Shown here in pieces: positions 14,130 through 22,304 of a stretch of 45,100 bases of DNA; within the stretch, counting starts at the first letter, position 1, and the number at the start of each line of letters is the position of its first letter. Source of the DNA: a virus; IMG/VR virus record IMGVR_UViG_3300009150_000005, positions 1 to 45,100 of that record. One strand, written 5' to 3'. The position numbers and the translations under genes were made by a program. The notes beneath the pieces were generated by a model, which ran no database searches, had not been told where the DNA came from, and saw nothing but the letters and a program-made list of their open reading frames with translations.

Positions 14130-16027
14130 TAAGGATGGTAGGGGAAGTTAAAAGGAACTCTCCCCCCAGCGGTTATCCGAGACCGCGACTGGAACCGCCT
14201 ATACCGATTCCCCAGCCCTATGCCATGCCTACTCAAAGAGAGTATGGCAGGAAATCCCAGGCAGAATTGATTACAGGTCGTTGGATCTTTGAAAATCTTG
14301 CGATGGCCATGGGGGCCAAAAACGCATCTGCTTATGCTGATGGCTCGGCTACGGGGGGTGTTGCGGAGGCGATAACTGAGTTCGAGGGTGCGGAGGGAGT
14401 GCTTTATGCCTCTCCGAAGGCATATCCGTTCGACTCCAATTACACTATACCCTCTAATATCCACCTCTGCTTTGGCAGGGGTGCTATCTTCACTATCGCT
14501 ACAGGCGTGACCCTTACCATCAACGGCACAATGCCGGAGGACCCCCTAAGTCAACGGTTTAATTGTGTTGGCACTGGGACAGTAGTGTTTGGTGACGGTT
14601 CTGTTGCAAGAATATGCCCTGAATGGTGGGGCATCGATGGGACTAACGACCATCTGGAGCTCGAAAAAGCCTTTGATGCAGCCGCTTTAGCCAAGATTGT
14701 AATATTCTCACAGTTATACAACGTTACTGTTGTGCCGACCGTGGCCGTGGGAGCAAGTATTCAAGGCCTTGGTCGCCACACAGGGATAAATGCCACTGGT
14801 TGCGATGGAATTTCCTTCGATGGTAATGGCTCCGTTCCCGGAACCTTCTATAAGGATTTTGCGATCTTAGGAGATGGCACGGCGAGCATTATTGGGCTTA
14901 ATGTACCAGGTACGAACACAACGGCATATATCTTGCAGGGGCCAAAGTGGGATAACATATACATCAACAACTTCGAGACGGCGGTGCATCTGAGGACATT
15001 ACGGCATGCCACCTTCGATCACATAGTCGCCTATGATGTCAAAAGGGGCATCGATATAGCGGGGATGTGTGTGGATGTGCGCTTCAATAATCTCTTCTTT
15101 GCCCAGGGAAGCTATGCAAATGCGGGTTCTAGGGGAATCAGCGTAGATGGATTCACTTACGATGAAGGGCTGAGACGCTCTGAATCAATTACGTTTAAGG
15201 ATCCTCTCATCTTTGGTTTCGAGAGTGGGGCATATTGGTGGCAGTGCAATCTTGGCCAAATTATCCGCCCCACTTTAGATGATTGCACCAAATATGGTAT
15301 TCACTTCATGCAGAGCGACGGGGGCCTAACAATTCGGGACGGGTGGGTTTCCATTCGCGGAGCCAGCGCTCTGTATGGCATCTATGGCATTACTCTTGGC
15401 TCTTCGCAAGATGGCATCGCTCTGATTTCACACATGAAGATCTTTGCTTATGACAGCCCCCACGCCGACTCGGTGGGGATAAGGATTCTTGGCAATCAGG
15501 ACAACACGCATACTGAACACAACCACATAGATGGATTCCAAAAGTACGATATAGAATATGCTAACAATGCCAATGCTAGAATCCTTTACAACAAGTGCCT
15601 TTCCACCACTCCTACCTACTCTTTGTATATGGATACTTGCACAAAGCACATGGAGCATGGAAATGAATTTGCCGGGTCAGTGTTCTTCTCGGCGGGCACA
15701 AGACATGTTGAAGAACAAGAGGCGTGGATAACGCCATCGCTGCTAAACAGCTGGGCTGATTTTGGCGGTGGGTATCCACCCGCAAGATATTTCAAAGACA
15801 ATTTTCGCATTGTGCATCTCAAGGGACTGGTCAAGGATGGAACTGGCATGGGCACCGTGATATTCACGTTACCCGCTGCGTATCGGCCCGCAGAGGAGCA
15901 TTTCTTCGCAGTAGCAAGCAACAACGCCTTTGGGTTTTGCAGCGTGACTGTCGCAGGCGAAGTGAAGGCTATAGTGGGCAGTACCTCTTGGTTTTCTCTT
16001 GCGGGAATTACATTTAGGGTTGATTAG
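14117..16027 (+). CDS. Tailspike/receptor-binding protein with right-handed beta-helix
   Basis: The start ATG 14117 has GGAG six bases upstream and gives 636 residues. After a Pro-rich N-terminus (about 12-40, probable virion anchor/linker) come many short parallel-helix rungs rich in G, N, D and I (for example DGISFDGNGSVPG, NIYINNFETAVHLRT, RGIDIAGMCVDVRFNNLFF, GIRILGNQDNTHTEHNHIDG), the pattern of pectate-lyase-like tailspikes. The last ~100 residues (LKGLVKDGTGMGTVIFTLP to LAGITFRVD) look like a compact beta trimer head found on receptor-binding fibres. It probably binds or cuts a surface polysaccharide. No catalytic residues could be assigned. Confidence 0.82.
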   Translation: MARMIRMVGEVKRNSPPSGYPRPRLEPPIPIPQPYAMPTQREYGRKSQAELITGRWIFENLAMAMGAKNASAYADGSATGGVAEAITEFEGAEGVLYASPKAYPFDSNYTIPSNIHLCFGRGAIFTIATGVTLTINGTMPEDPLSQRFNCVGTGTVVFGDGSVARICPEWWGIDGTNDHLELEKAFDAAALAKIVIFSQLYNVTVVPTVAVGASIQGLGRHTGINATGCDGISFDGNGSVPGTFYKDFAILGDGTASIIGLNVPGTNTTAYILQGPKWDNIYINNFETAVHLRTLRHATFDHIVAYDVKRGIDIAGMCVDVRFNNLFFAQGSYANAGSRGISVDGFTYDEGLRRSESITFKDPLIFGFESGAYWWQCNLGQIIRPTLDDCTKYGIHFMQSDGGLTIRDGWVSIRGASALYGIYGITLGSSQDGIALISHMKIFAYDSPHADSVGIRILGNQDNTHTEHNHIDGFQKYDIEYANNANARILYNKCLSTTPTYSLYMDTCTKHMEHGNEFAGSVFFSAGTRHVEEQEAWITPSLLNSWADFGGGYPPARYFKDNFRIVHLKGLVKDGTGMGTVIFTLPAAYRPAEEHFFAVASNNAFGFCSVTVAGEVKAIVGSTSWFSLAGITFRVD

Positions 16028-16076
16028 GGATCGTAGGGGCATGACTTTCAAGAAAGACATCGAAGAGGAATGAACG

Positions 16077-16304
16077 ATGAGTAAATATGGCGAGCAGATA
16101 GCCAGGATAGATGAACGCACGGGCGCCATCCTTGAACGACTAGGCAACTTGAACGATTCCCAAGATAAGCAATGGAAGGCCATCAACGAGAATGCGGGGA
16201 ACATCAAGGTGCTCGATACCAAAGTCTCGATCTTTGCCGGAATCCAGACCATTTTGAGCGCGGCCTTGGCTAGTATAGCCGCTTGGTTGGGGATGAGGAA
16301 GTGA
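16077..16304 (+). CDS. XhlA-like coiled-coil membrane protein (lysis helper)
   Basis: This 75-residue protein has a charged coiled-coil N-terminal half (ERTGAILERLGNLNDSQDKQ) and one C-terminal membrane segment (FAGIQTILSAALASIAAWLG) with a basic end. This is the arrangement of XhlA-like haemolysin/holin partner proteins. It directly precedes the endolysin, whose GTG start overlaps its stop (GTGA). Membrane-anchored helper of lysis is the likely role; another holin-like protein lies at 18778. Confidence 0.7.
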   Translation: MSKYGEQIARIDERTGAILERLGNLNDSQDKQWKAINENAGNIKVLDTKVSIFAGIQTILSAALASIAAWLGMRK

Positions 16305-17821
16305 GCAAACTGGGTCTCCATATCCACTCTTGGAACCACGCGATCTTTGTCTACTGTAAGACGGTGGGGGGCGCAGTTCACATCATACTCGACCACAACG
16401 AGATGATGGTAAACGAGGTGAAGAGGGCACAACCCAAGAGTCTCTTGATTGCTCGGTTATGGGTCCCCGAGCAGAAGCTAGACAACCCCATCAAGAACGC
16501 CCAGGACTTTACCGATCTCCTACTACTCTATATGGACGGCTGCGACTTCGATGGCGCGACTGGCTATAACGAGTGGGATGGCGACCTGATGTATTGCGAT
16601 GGCAGGCCGGGGGGCAAGGAGGTCTTCGAGAGGTACGCAGACTTCGAGGCGGAGCGTAGCCGAATACTCCATAGAGAGGGCTTGCTATCCGTGGTAGGTG
16701 GCTGCTCGGTTGGCACTCCCCCGGAGCACTGGTTCGAGGTCTTTAGGCCGGCACTGGAAGAGGGAGACTTTCTACATCTCCACGAATACTCCGCGCCGGC
16801 CATGTGGGATGCGGAGAACTGGCATTGTCTCAAGTATAGGGCGGTGTATAGATACCTCAAGGAGCATGGCCTTCCCCAACTTCCCCTCATCATCTCTGAG
16901 TGTGGCATAGACGGCGGAGTGGTTGGGCGCCCGAGAGAGGGCTGGAGGAAGTTTGGGATTACGCCCTGGCAGTACATGGCGCAATGGGAATGGTATGACG
17001 AGGAGATGATGAAGGATTGGTTTGTGGTGGGCTCTGCTGCGTTCGATTGTGGTGGGGGTGGTGGACTAGGTTGGGCCTCATTTAACATGGACCCGCAGAT
17101 GCTGCGCCACTATGCCGATCGGATCAGAGCATTAGGCGTATCGCATTGGGATGGATCATATGAGCCAGGAGGTGACTCAATGGGAGTGTGGGAACAGGTG
17201 AACAACCATAGGCCGGACGTGGCAGTGTTCGCCTATGAGATAGGAGGGGCAACGAAAGAACACCACGTACCAATCCCCGATTACCAGGGACAACCCGTGT
17301 CCCCGGCGAAGGTGCTAACGGTCGTCATCGCCAACGAGAAGAACCCCTGCGACCCCAGCTTCGTCAATGAGTTCGAGGAGAAAGACAAGGATGGGAAGCC
17401 CACTGGCCGGATGCTCCACGCTGTCGGCCTCTGCGGGGTGGTGGCAGAGCACACCGCATACACTATTGAGGAGTTGAAAGATCCTTTCGTCAACATCAAG
17501 ATGGGGCTTCGCATATTAGAGGGCAAGCTGCACGGAGTCCAGGGGAACTTGAGAGAAGCCTACTACCTCTACACCGGGGGCCCTGCCTGGGAGCCTAAGG
17601 GCCGGTGGCTTAGTGAAATCTGGCTCAATCGCTTCTGCTCTACCTACAAGCTCTTCTGGGGCGTGGATCTGGCAACCGGCGTAGCTCCCGAGACAAAAAT
17701 ACTACTTGTCAGGATTGCAGAGTTAGAGACCAGGCAGGTAGCCTTGATAGAGGAGCGTGTGAGGGATAGGACAGCGATGATAGCGGCGGTAAACGAACTC
17801 AACAAGAGGATTCACATTTAA
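16301..17821 (+). CDS. Two-domain endolysin: GH-A-type glycosidase plus transglycosylase-like domain
   Basis: The GTG at 16301 overlaps the previous stop and has GAGG upstream; the protein is 506 residues. Residues 1-285 look like a TIM-barrel glycoside hydrolase of clan GH-A, with an Asn-Glu pair in GYNEWDG (E91, likely acid/base) and LIISECGID (E200, likely nucleophile). Residues about 335-460 match the lytic-transglycosylase pattern: VVIANEKNPCDPSFVNEF (E346 likely catalytic), then VGLCGVVAEHTAY, DPFVNIKMGLRIL and YYLYTGG in place of AYNGG. A coiled-coil C-terminus follows. It probably cuts cell-wall glycan. No secretion signal is seen, so holin export is expected. Confidence 0.78.
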   Translation: MSKLGLHIHSWNHAIFVYCKTVGGAVHIILDHNEMMVNEVKRAQPKSLLIARLWVPEQKLDNPIKNAQDFTDLLLLYMDGCDFDGATGYNEWDGDLMYCDGRPGGKEVFERYADFEAERSRILHREGLLSVVGGCSVGTPPEHWFEVFRPALEEGDFLHLHEYSAPAMWDAENWHCLKYRAVYRYLKEHGLPQLPLIISECGIDGGVVGRPREGWRKFGITPWQYMAQWEWYDEEMMKDWFVVGSAAFDCGGGGGLGWASFNMDPQMLRHYADRIRALGVSHWDGSYEPGGDSMGVWEQVNNHRPDVAVFAYEIGGATKEHHVPIPDYQGQPVSPAKVLTVVIANEKNPCDPSFVNEFEEKDKDGKPTGRMLHAVGLCGVVAEHTAYTIEELKDPFVNIKMGLRILEGKLHGVQGNLREAYYLYTGGPAWEPKGRWLSEIWLNRFCSTYKLFWGVDLATGVAPETKILLVRIAELETRQVALIEERVRDRTAMIAAVNELNKRIHI

Positions 17822-17836
17822 GAGGAGGCGCAAAGC

Positions 17837-18721
17837 ATGGAGTTCTGCGAGATCATTGAGAAACACCCTAGTCGGCGCACCGTCTTCACTATCTATCCCC
17901 TGGCGGATCTCCACATCGGGCTTGTTGGACTCGATGAGGAGCTGCTACGCAAGGACGTGGCCAAGATAAAGCGCAGCCCCAATGCGCGGTGGATCAGCAT
18001 GGGGGAAGTGTGCGACCTGATTGTGCCCGGGGATAAGCGATGGGACCCTGCCCACGTGGCGCCGTGGGTTGACCAGTTGGACGTAGCAGAGTCCCAGGTG
18101 GTACGGGCGCTGGACATTCTCAAGCCTATCGCGGACAAGTGCTGGGGGATGATGCTTGACACTCATACCGATAGCATGAGGAAGAACATCAACCGCGATG
18201 TATACTCTGAACTCCTGCGCCGGCTGGGGGAGGATCTGCCAGATGAACTCAAGGAAGACCGCCTGAAGCGTTTTGAGAGCATGGCGTTTCTGAACGTCAT
18301 TTTCCGGCGCATCATGGGAAAGGGAGGAGCACAAAGAGAGGTAGGGAGTGTCATACATTTCTGGCTTCACCACGGCTGGTTTACTGGCCGGTTGGCTGGC
18401 CATGTTGCCCTCAACCTACAACGCCTAACGATGAACTATGATGCAGACATCTACTGCGTTGCGCACGGCCACAAGAAACACATCCTCCCGCTAACCTATC
18501 TAAGCGCTAGGCATGGTGGCGATCACGGAGAAAGGCCGATCAAGATGCCCCGCTTCACCATGATGTGCGGGACTTACGTGGATGCTCATAAAGCAAGTGC
18601 GACTAGCTGGGCGGAGAAGCGGGGCTTTTACCCCGTGCCCCTGGGTTGCCCAGTCATCAGGATAAAGCCCGCAACGAAGCTGGTGGAGGTAATTGATTCG
18701 GGGGCATTGCCCACTTTCTAG
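17837..18721 (+). CDS. Metallophosphoesterase-like protein with altered metal site
   Basis: This 294-residue protein shows the calcineurin-like phosphoesterase blocks in order: PLADLHIG (D24, H26), SMGEVCD (G56-E57 where GD is usual), LDTHTDS (H110; the Asn of GNH is Thr here), FWLHHGW (H178-H179) and CVAHGHKKH (H210, H212). The family binds two metals and cleaves phosphodi- or monoesters. Two ligand positions are changed, so activity may be altered or lost. It lies 15 bases after the endolysin, in the lysis group, behind AGAGGAGG. The role there is unknown. Confidence 0.78.
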   Translation: MEFCEIIEKHPSRRTVFTIYPLADLHIGLVGLDEELLRKDVAKIKRSPNARWISMGEVCDLIVPGDKRWDPAHVAPWVDQLDVAESQVVRALDILKPIADKCWGMMLDTHTDSMRKNINRDVYSELLRRLGEDLPDELKEDRLKRFESMAFLNVIFRRIMGKGGAQREVGSVIHFWLHHGWFTGRLAGHVALNLQRLTMNYDADIYCVAHGHKKHILPLTYLSARHGGDHGERPIKMPRFTMMCGTYVDAHKASATSWAEKRGFYPVPLGCPVIRIKPATKLVEVIDSGALPTF

Positions 18722-18777
18722 CGGAGAGGTCGACAACTGTATACAAAATGTAGCCAATAGAAAGGAGGTGAGAAGAG

Positions 18778-19077
18778 ATGGACTTTCCACTTGACATCAG
18801 GGCAGTTCTTACGATTCCTGGGATGGCCGTACTAGCAACCATCGTTATCCTGTGGCTCAACCAGTATGTTCCCAAGGACCAGAAGTTCTATACCAACATC
18901 ATCGCGCTGGTGATCTGTGAGGTCTTCGCCATTGTGGGGACCTTCATCCTCTACGGCAGACCAACAGCGGCGCAGTTGTATATGACCTTCTTGGTCGGGC
19001 TATTCGGGACATCGCTTGAGTGCTTCGGATATGAGGCTATCAAGAACCTACGAGCGTTTGGCAAGCCAACTACATGA
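18778..19077 (+). CDS. Holin-like membrane protein
   Basis: This 99-residue protein has three hydrophobic segments at about 10-27, 40-58 and 66-82 and a short charged C-terminus. It has a strong AAAGGAGGTG site. Size, topology and place at the end of the lysis group, just before a strong terminator, fit a class I-like holin that would make holes for the endolysin. No sequence motif is diagnostic. Confidence 0.72.
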   Translation: MDFPLDIRAVLTIPGMAVLATIVILWLNQYVPKDQKFYTNIIALVICEVFAIVGTFILYGRPTAAQLYMTFLVGLFGTSLECFGYEAIKNLRAFGKPTT

Positions 19078-19091
19078 CCACCACCACCCCC

Positions 19092-19133
19092 CAGGGGGGC
19101 AGGAGAAGTGGGATGACTTCTTCTGCCCCCCTG
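19092..19133. terminator. Strong stem-loop terminator at the end of the late region
   Basis: An 18-bp stem with one G-U pair (19092-19109 with 19116-19133) closes a six-base loop, GGGATG. It lies 15 bases after the holin stop. A strong T run does not follow, but the stem is long and GC-rich at its base, so it should block or slow transcription from the late region into the early region. Confidence 0.82.
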
Positions 19134-19147
19134 TTCACTAAAAGTGC

Positions 19148-19162
19148 TATGTTTACCATAGG
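19148..19162. promoter_or_regulatory. Small inverted repeat upstream of the early promoter
   Basis: CTATG, five bases TTTAC, and CATAG form a short perfect dyad between the late terminator and the early promoter. The heptamer GTGCTAT at 19145-19151 also occurs at 44581-44587 in the other promoter region. It may be a regulator site; chance is possible for such a short element. Confidence 0.35.
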
Positions 19163-19209
19163 GCAAACAGATTTCCTTATTCTACGTCTAAACTTTAAGG
19201 TTGAAACCC

Positions 19210-19256
19210 TTGACTTCTCTCTCTAATCTGGTATAATTAGAGATGTAGAGAAGGGA
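19210..19256 (+). promoter_or_regulatory. Early sigma70-type promoter with overlapping operator-like dyad
   Basis: TTGACT (19210-19215) and TATAAT (19232-19237) are separated by 16 bases, close to the sigma70 consensus. An interrupted inverted repeat covers it: CTTCTCT followed by CTCTAAT on the left (19214-19227) and ATTAGAG, four bases, AGAGAAG on the right (19236-19253). The dyad spans spacer and -10, so a bound protein would block RNA polymerase. The next gene encodes a ribbon-helix-helix protein, which makes autoregulation likely. Confidence 0.75.
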
Positions 19257-19263
19257 GGCAAGA

Positions 19264-19458
19264 ATGAACGGCGGGAAGAGCAGCGTACTAGGTCTGGCAG
19301 CAGGAGTGGAGCGAACCAAGTCACTATGGATCAACGCTGAACTGCACCGCGAGCTAAAGATGAGGGCCGCTGAAACCAGGAGGAGCATTAGAGACCTGGC
19401 AGAAGTGGCCATCCGTCTTTATCTGGACGGTGGGCCAAAGAACCCGGTGGGCAAATGA
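19264..19458 (+). CDS. Ribbon-helix-helix transcription regulator
   Basis: This 64-residue protein has a Gly/Ser-rich lead, then the CopG/Arc pattern: a strand (TKSLWINAELHREL) and two helices (LKMRAAETRRSIRDL, AEVAIRLYL). Such proteins dimerise and insert a beta ribbon into the major groove at inverted repeats. It is the first gene after the early promoter, with AGGGAGG upstream. The dyad around that promoter is the natural operator. It could act as an early-gene repressor that shuts off its own operon. Confidence 0.82.
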   Translation: MNGGKSSVLGLAAGVERTKSLWINAELHRELKMRAAETRRSIRDLAEVAIRLYLDGGPKNPVGK

Positions 19459-19817
19459 ACTTTGAGGGACTAACCGACATCATACGATTCTATGGAGGGC
19501 TGGGCAAGCCGCTTTCGACGTGGGAGCTGGAGAAGCTAGCCGACGAAGAGGCGATCACCGCCTATAGAAAGGGGGAGAAGATGCCGGAACCCAGGGCGGT
19601 GAGTCTGTACAGGGAGTTGGACCAGGTTGTGATAACCACTAAGTCGGGCAAGATCAAGTTCTTCAAGCCCACCCCGGCAAGCACCCGCAGAATGATGAAG
19701 GTGCTTAGGTCTCTCGATACAGAGGATAGGGCTGACATTGGCTTCGCCCAGATCTACGGGGGCGGGTTCCGCGCATGGGTCGATCCGAAATGGACAATAA
19801 GAAGGAGGGGGGGCTAA
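19455..19817 (+). CDS. Hypothetical early protein
   Basis: This 120-residue protein starts at ATG 19455, overlapping the previous stop. The N-terminal half is helical and acidic (LEKLADEEAITAYRKGEKMPEP), the middle has VVITTKSGKIKFFKP, and the end is basic (WTIRRRGG). I recognise no family. It is coupled to the regulator gene, so it is likely made early. Confidence 0.65.
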   Translation: MNFEGLTDIIRFYGGLGKPLSTWELEKLADEEAITAYRKGEKMPEPRAVSLYRELDQVVITTKSGKIKFFKPTPASTRRMMKVLRSLDTEDRADIGFAQIYGGGFRAWVDPKWTIRRRGG

Positions 19818-19818
19818 G

Positions 19819-20343
19819 ATGGGGCTTCTTATGGAGCCACCAAGGGGTGATGGAGGCTTTGATGACAGGCTGCATTTCCACGAAACACTCCCGAACGAGG
19901 AGCAGAAGGAGGAGAGGATGAGTAACCGAAGCGTGGACGAGCTCATGGCTGACGACAGGATAGTCCCCAGCGCAAGGATGCACCACCTTCTAGTTGCGCT
20001 AGGGCAAACCCAGGAGGAGGCAGAGGCGAGGGCCGCCCCCTTTAAGGCCGTCATCAAGGATGAGGAAGAGAAGATGGCGGGGGCCGTGGCTATCGTAGAA
20101 GCACAGGGGCGCAGGCTCAGGGCTATCATAGAGGAGTGCCTGAACAATTACTTCGCAGACGAGGACTGGAAGTACAAGGGCGAGGCGGGATCTGCCCAGA
20201 TCGTCAGGCCCAAGAACCGCATCTCCTACGATACCAAGGGGCTAGAAACGCTCAGGCTATCGAGTGATGAGACCAACCGGCTGATCGGCCATTTGCGGAG
20301 CGAGAAGCCGACCAACCCGTATCTCAGGGTGAAGGTCAAGTAG
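19819..20343 (+). CDS. Coiled-coil protein, Gam/Gp157-like possible
   Basis: This 174-residue protein has AAGGAGG before ATG 19819. A second in-frame ATG at 19918 also has a good site (GGAGGAGAGG) and gives 141 residues. A long helix (AAPFKAVIKDEEEKMAGAVA, continuing through the next ~35 residues) is followed by a region with GSAQIVRPKNRISYDTKGL and a C-terminal PYLRVKVK. This long helix plus small beta tail is seen in Mu Gam-type and Gp157-like phage proteins, which protect DNA ends or assist recombination. The likeness is weak. The following coiled-coil gene may be a partner. Confidence 0.5.
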   Translation: MGLLMEPPRGDGGFDDRLHFHETLPNEEQKEERMSNRSVDELMADDRIVPSARMHHLLVALGQTQEEAEARAAPFKAVIKDEEEKMAGAVAIVEAQGRRLRAIIEECLNNYFADEDWKYKGEAGSAQIVRPKNRISYDTKGLETLRLSSDETNRLIGHLRSEKPTNPYLRVKVK

Positions 20344-20355
20344 AGGAGGAGGAAG

Positions 20356-20568
20356 ATGGCTCTTAGGGCCGAGATTGTTTCTCTGGGCGACAAGCTCAAC
20401 CATACTAGGCTTGACCTGGAGAATCTGCGGAAGACCAAGGCGGAGACAGAGGACGAGATAGAGCGCCTTGAGAAATTGCAGGACACCCGAGCGTCTGTCC
20501 TGCGTAGGTTAAGAGAGATAGGCGAGGCGCTACAGCCACTAAAGGAGGTAGAAGGGGATGCCGATTAG
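20356..20568 (+). CDS. Small coiled-coil protein
   Basis: This 70-residue protein is almost wholly a heptad-like coiled coil (LRAEIVSLGDKLNHTRLDL, then ENLRKTKAETEDEIERLEKL). It has AGGAGGAGGAAG before ATG 20356 and overlaps the next start by 11 bases. No function can be given; pairing with the preceding helical protein is plausible. Confidence 0.72.
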   Translation: MALRAEIVSLGDKLNHTRLDLENLRKTKAETEDEIERLEKLQDTRASVLRRLREIGEALQPLKEVEGDAD

Positions 20569-21736
20569 CGATCTAGATGGACGCTATCGACCCCAGCGGT
20601 TAGGCAAGGTGAGGCTGGGCCGGAAGAAAGAAAGGAAGACGAAGGGCGGCAAGGTCGTGGAGATCCCGTATGCCACGCCCTATTTCGTGATGGACGATAT
20701 GCCCCCGGAGATCCAGAATGAGTACGGGGAGGAACCGACTACCCTCAAGATCGAGTTTCTGTTCAATACCATTCCTCAGGTGTTTCCCCACTTCCATCAA
20801 TACTATCTAGCCCGTGGCCTCCGTTGCATGGGCGATGGGGAGATCGTGCTTTACCGGACGGCAGGCACGGTGGAGGAGCCCGAGGTCTGTATCAAGGACG
20901 CGGTTCTGTTGGTCTCTGCCTCTATGGCAAGTGAGGAGTGGACCGAAGAATACGGGACCAACGAGGAGGCGGGTAACACTCTTCGCTGCCTGGGCTTCGA
21001 GTGCCCATCGAGCAAGCCGGGGGGCTGTCGCCCCCGAGGCCGGCTATGCTTTGCGATCCAGGGGCATGAGGCTCTGGGTTATTACGAGATGGGAACTGGT
21101 GGCATCAATGCCATCGCTGGCATCGTTGGCCAGTTCCAGCTGGCCTTCAGCATCTTCGGCCACATAGACTCGATCCCGTGGAAGCTGCATCTTCGCCCCG
21201 AGACCGTTCAGGCAAATGGCAAGAGCAGAAACATCTACGTGCCCTGGATTGAGATAGATCCCGCGTGGCTTCAGAGGCACGTCCACTCTAGGGGAGCCCA
21301 CCTGAGAGCGATAGAGGAGAGCAAGCGGTCCGACATAGCCGATCTGTACGGCAGGGACGACGTGGAGGACCTGGACCATGACAGAACGCCCCAGCATCTC
21401 CTAGAGGCTGCTAGCGAGGAGGACTACAGACCTACGTTGGAGGAAGTGGAGGCTGTCGCGGCCCCCGCAACGGGCTTCAAGGAGGCCGTAGAGGAAGCCC
21501 AGGAGGTTATCGAGGGGGAGCTGGAAGGCCCCGAAGTGACTACCAAGAAGGGTAACATTTACGAGCGCCTGATGAAGGATGCCAACCACAACCTCAAGAA
21601 GCGGGGGTACAAGGCTCGCTACACCGGGGTCGAAGAGGTACGTCAAGCGATGGACGACGGAGGCATCATGGGAAGGCTGGTGCTCGATAAATACCTAGAC
21701 TATCTGAGCATAGTGCTAGAGGTAAAGGAGAGGTAA
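20558..21736 (+). CDS. RDF/Gp3-like phage protein
   Basis: This 392-residue protein begins with a basic GKVRLGRKKERKTKGGK segment, then IPYATPYFVMDDMPPEIQNEYGE, a zinc-type region (CLGFECPSSKPGGCRPRGRLC) and GYYEMGTGGINAIAGIVGQ. This order matches the recombination-directionality-factor-like family typified by phiC31 Gp3: GRIRLG start, cysteine cluster ending CxPxGRL and a TGG segment. In phiC31 the protein turns integrase toward excision. No integrase is present here, so another DNA-related role is likely. The C-terminal third is acidic and variable, ending in a helical domain. Confidence 0.65.
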   Translation: MPISDLDGRYRPQRLGKVRLGRKKERKTKGGKVVEIPYATPYFVMDDMPPEIQNEYGEEPTTLKIEFLFNTIPQVFPHFHQYYLARGLRCMGDGEIVLYRTAGTVEEPEVCIKDAVLLVSASMASEEWTEEYGTNEEAGNTLRCLGFECPSSKPGGCRPRGRLCFAIQGHEALGYYEMGTGGINAIAGIVGQFQLAFSIFGHIDSIPWKLHLRPETVQANGKSRNIYVPWIEIDPAWLQRHVHSRGAHLRAIEESKRSDIADLYGRDDVEDLDHDRTPQHLLEAASEEDYRPTLEEVEAVAAPATGFKEAVEEAQEVIEGELEGPEVTTKKGNIYERLMKDANHNLKKRGYKARYTGVEEVRQAMDDGGIMGRLVLDKYLDYLSIVLEVKER

Positions 21737-21787
21737 AGTGTCGCCCAGAGGACATCATATAGAGGGCAATAACAACCGAGGAGAGCC

Positions 21788-21908
21788 TTCTTCTCCTCTG
21801 GGCGGTGGGGAAGAGACCATAGCGAACACCATACGAATCCGAAATGGTGGAGGCCAGGAACTAGGGTGTCCGGGCCAAAGTTCGCCCCCACCGCCGAAAG
21901 GAGAAGAA
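21788..21908. repeat. Long-range inverted repeat with inner hairpins before 21918
   Basis: TTCTTCTCCT plus GGCGGTGGGG (21788-21797, 21801-21810) pair with CCCCACCGCC plus AGGAGAAGAA (21886-21895, 21899-21908), leaving a 3-base internal loop on each side. The 75 bases inside hold a smaller dyad (CACCAT/ATGGTG). The right arm reaches to two bases from the ribosome-binding site GGAGG at 21911-21915. Possible roles are a translation-control leader, a structured RNA or the remains of a small inserted element. Confidence 0.7.
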
Positions 21909-21917
21909 AAGGAGGAG

Positions 21918-22304
21918 ATGATGAAGGATGACGCGATCACGTTGAGCAAGCATGAGGTAGTAGAGGCACGGAAAGGTTACGTGAGGGTCATGGGCAAGCA
22001 TCACCTGGGCTTTTCTTGCTTCCTCGCGTACCGGGAGGAGTGCGAGGAGAGCCAGGAAGAGGCCATCTGCCGTCTCTGCAAGCGCCTCACGCAGTTCATG
22101 GGAGGAAACATCGAGATGGAGCTAGTGCTAAGTAGGAAAGAGGTCGAGGAGTTCTATACAGGCGCAGAGAGTGATCCGTGCAACGAGTTTGGTCACTACT
22201 ATGCCTGCTCCATAAACAGGGGCAATACCGAAACGCCGGCAGATGGGGAGTGTGCGCTTTGCAAGCGCATCGAAGACTTTGCGAGGGAAGGAGGAGAGCC
22301 ATGA
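21918..22304 (+). CDS. Cysteine-rich small protein, hypothetical
   Basis: The 128-residue protein from ATG 21918 (or 21921, which has better spacing to GGAGG) has two cysteine clusters: FSCFLAYREECEESQEEAIC with RLCKRL, and PADGECALCKRIEDF near the end, likely zinc-binding. The frame stays open upstream to GTG 21738, which also has a good AAGGAG site. That gives 188 residues, but the extra 60 are Gly/Pro/Asn-rich, coincide with the long inverted repeat and do not look like protein. No family recognised. Confidence 0.6.
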   Translation: MMKDDAITLSKHEVVEARKGYVRVMGKHHLGFSCFLAYREECEESQEEAICRLCKRLTQFMGGNIEMELVLSRKEVEEFYTGAESDPCNEFGHYYACSINRGNTETPADGECALCKRIEDFAREGGEP

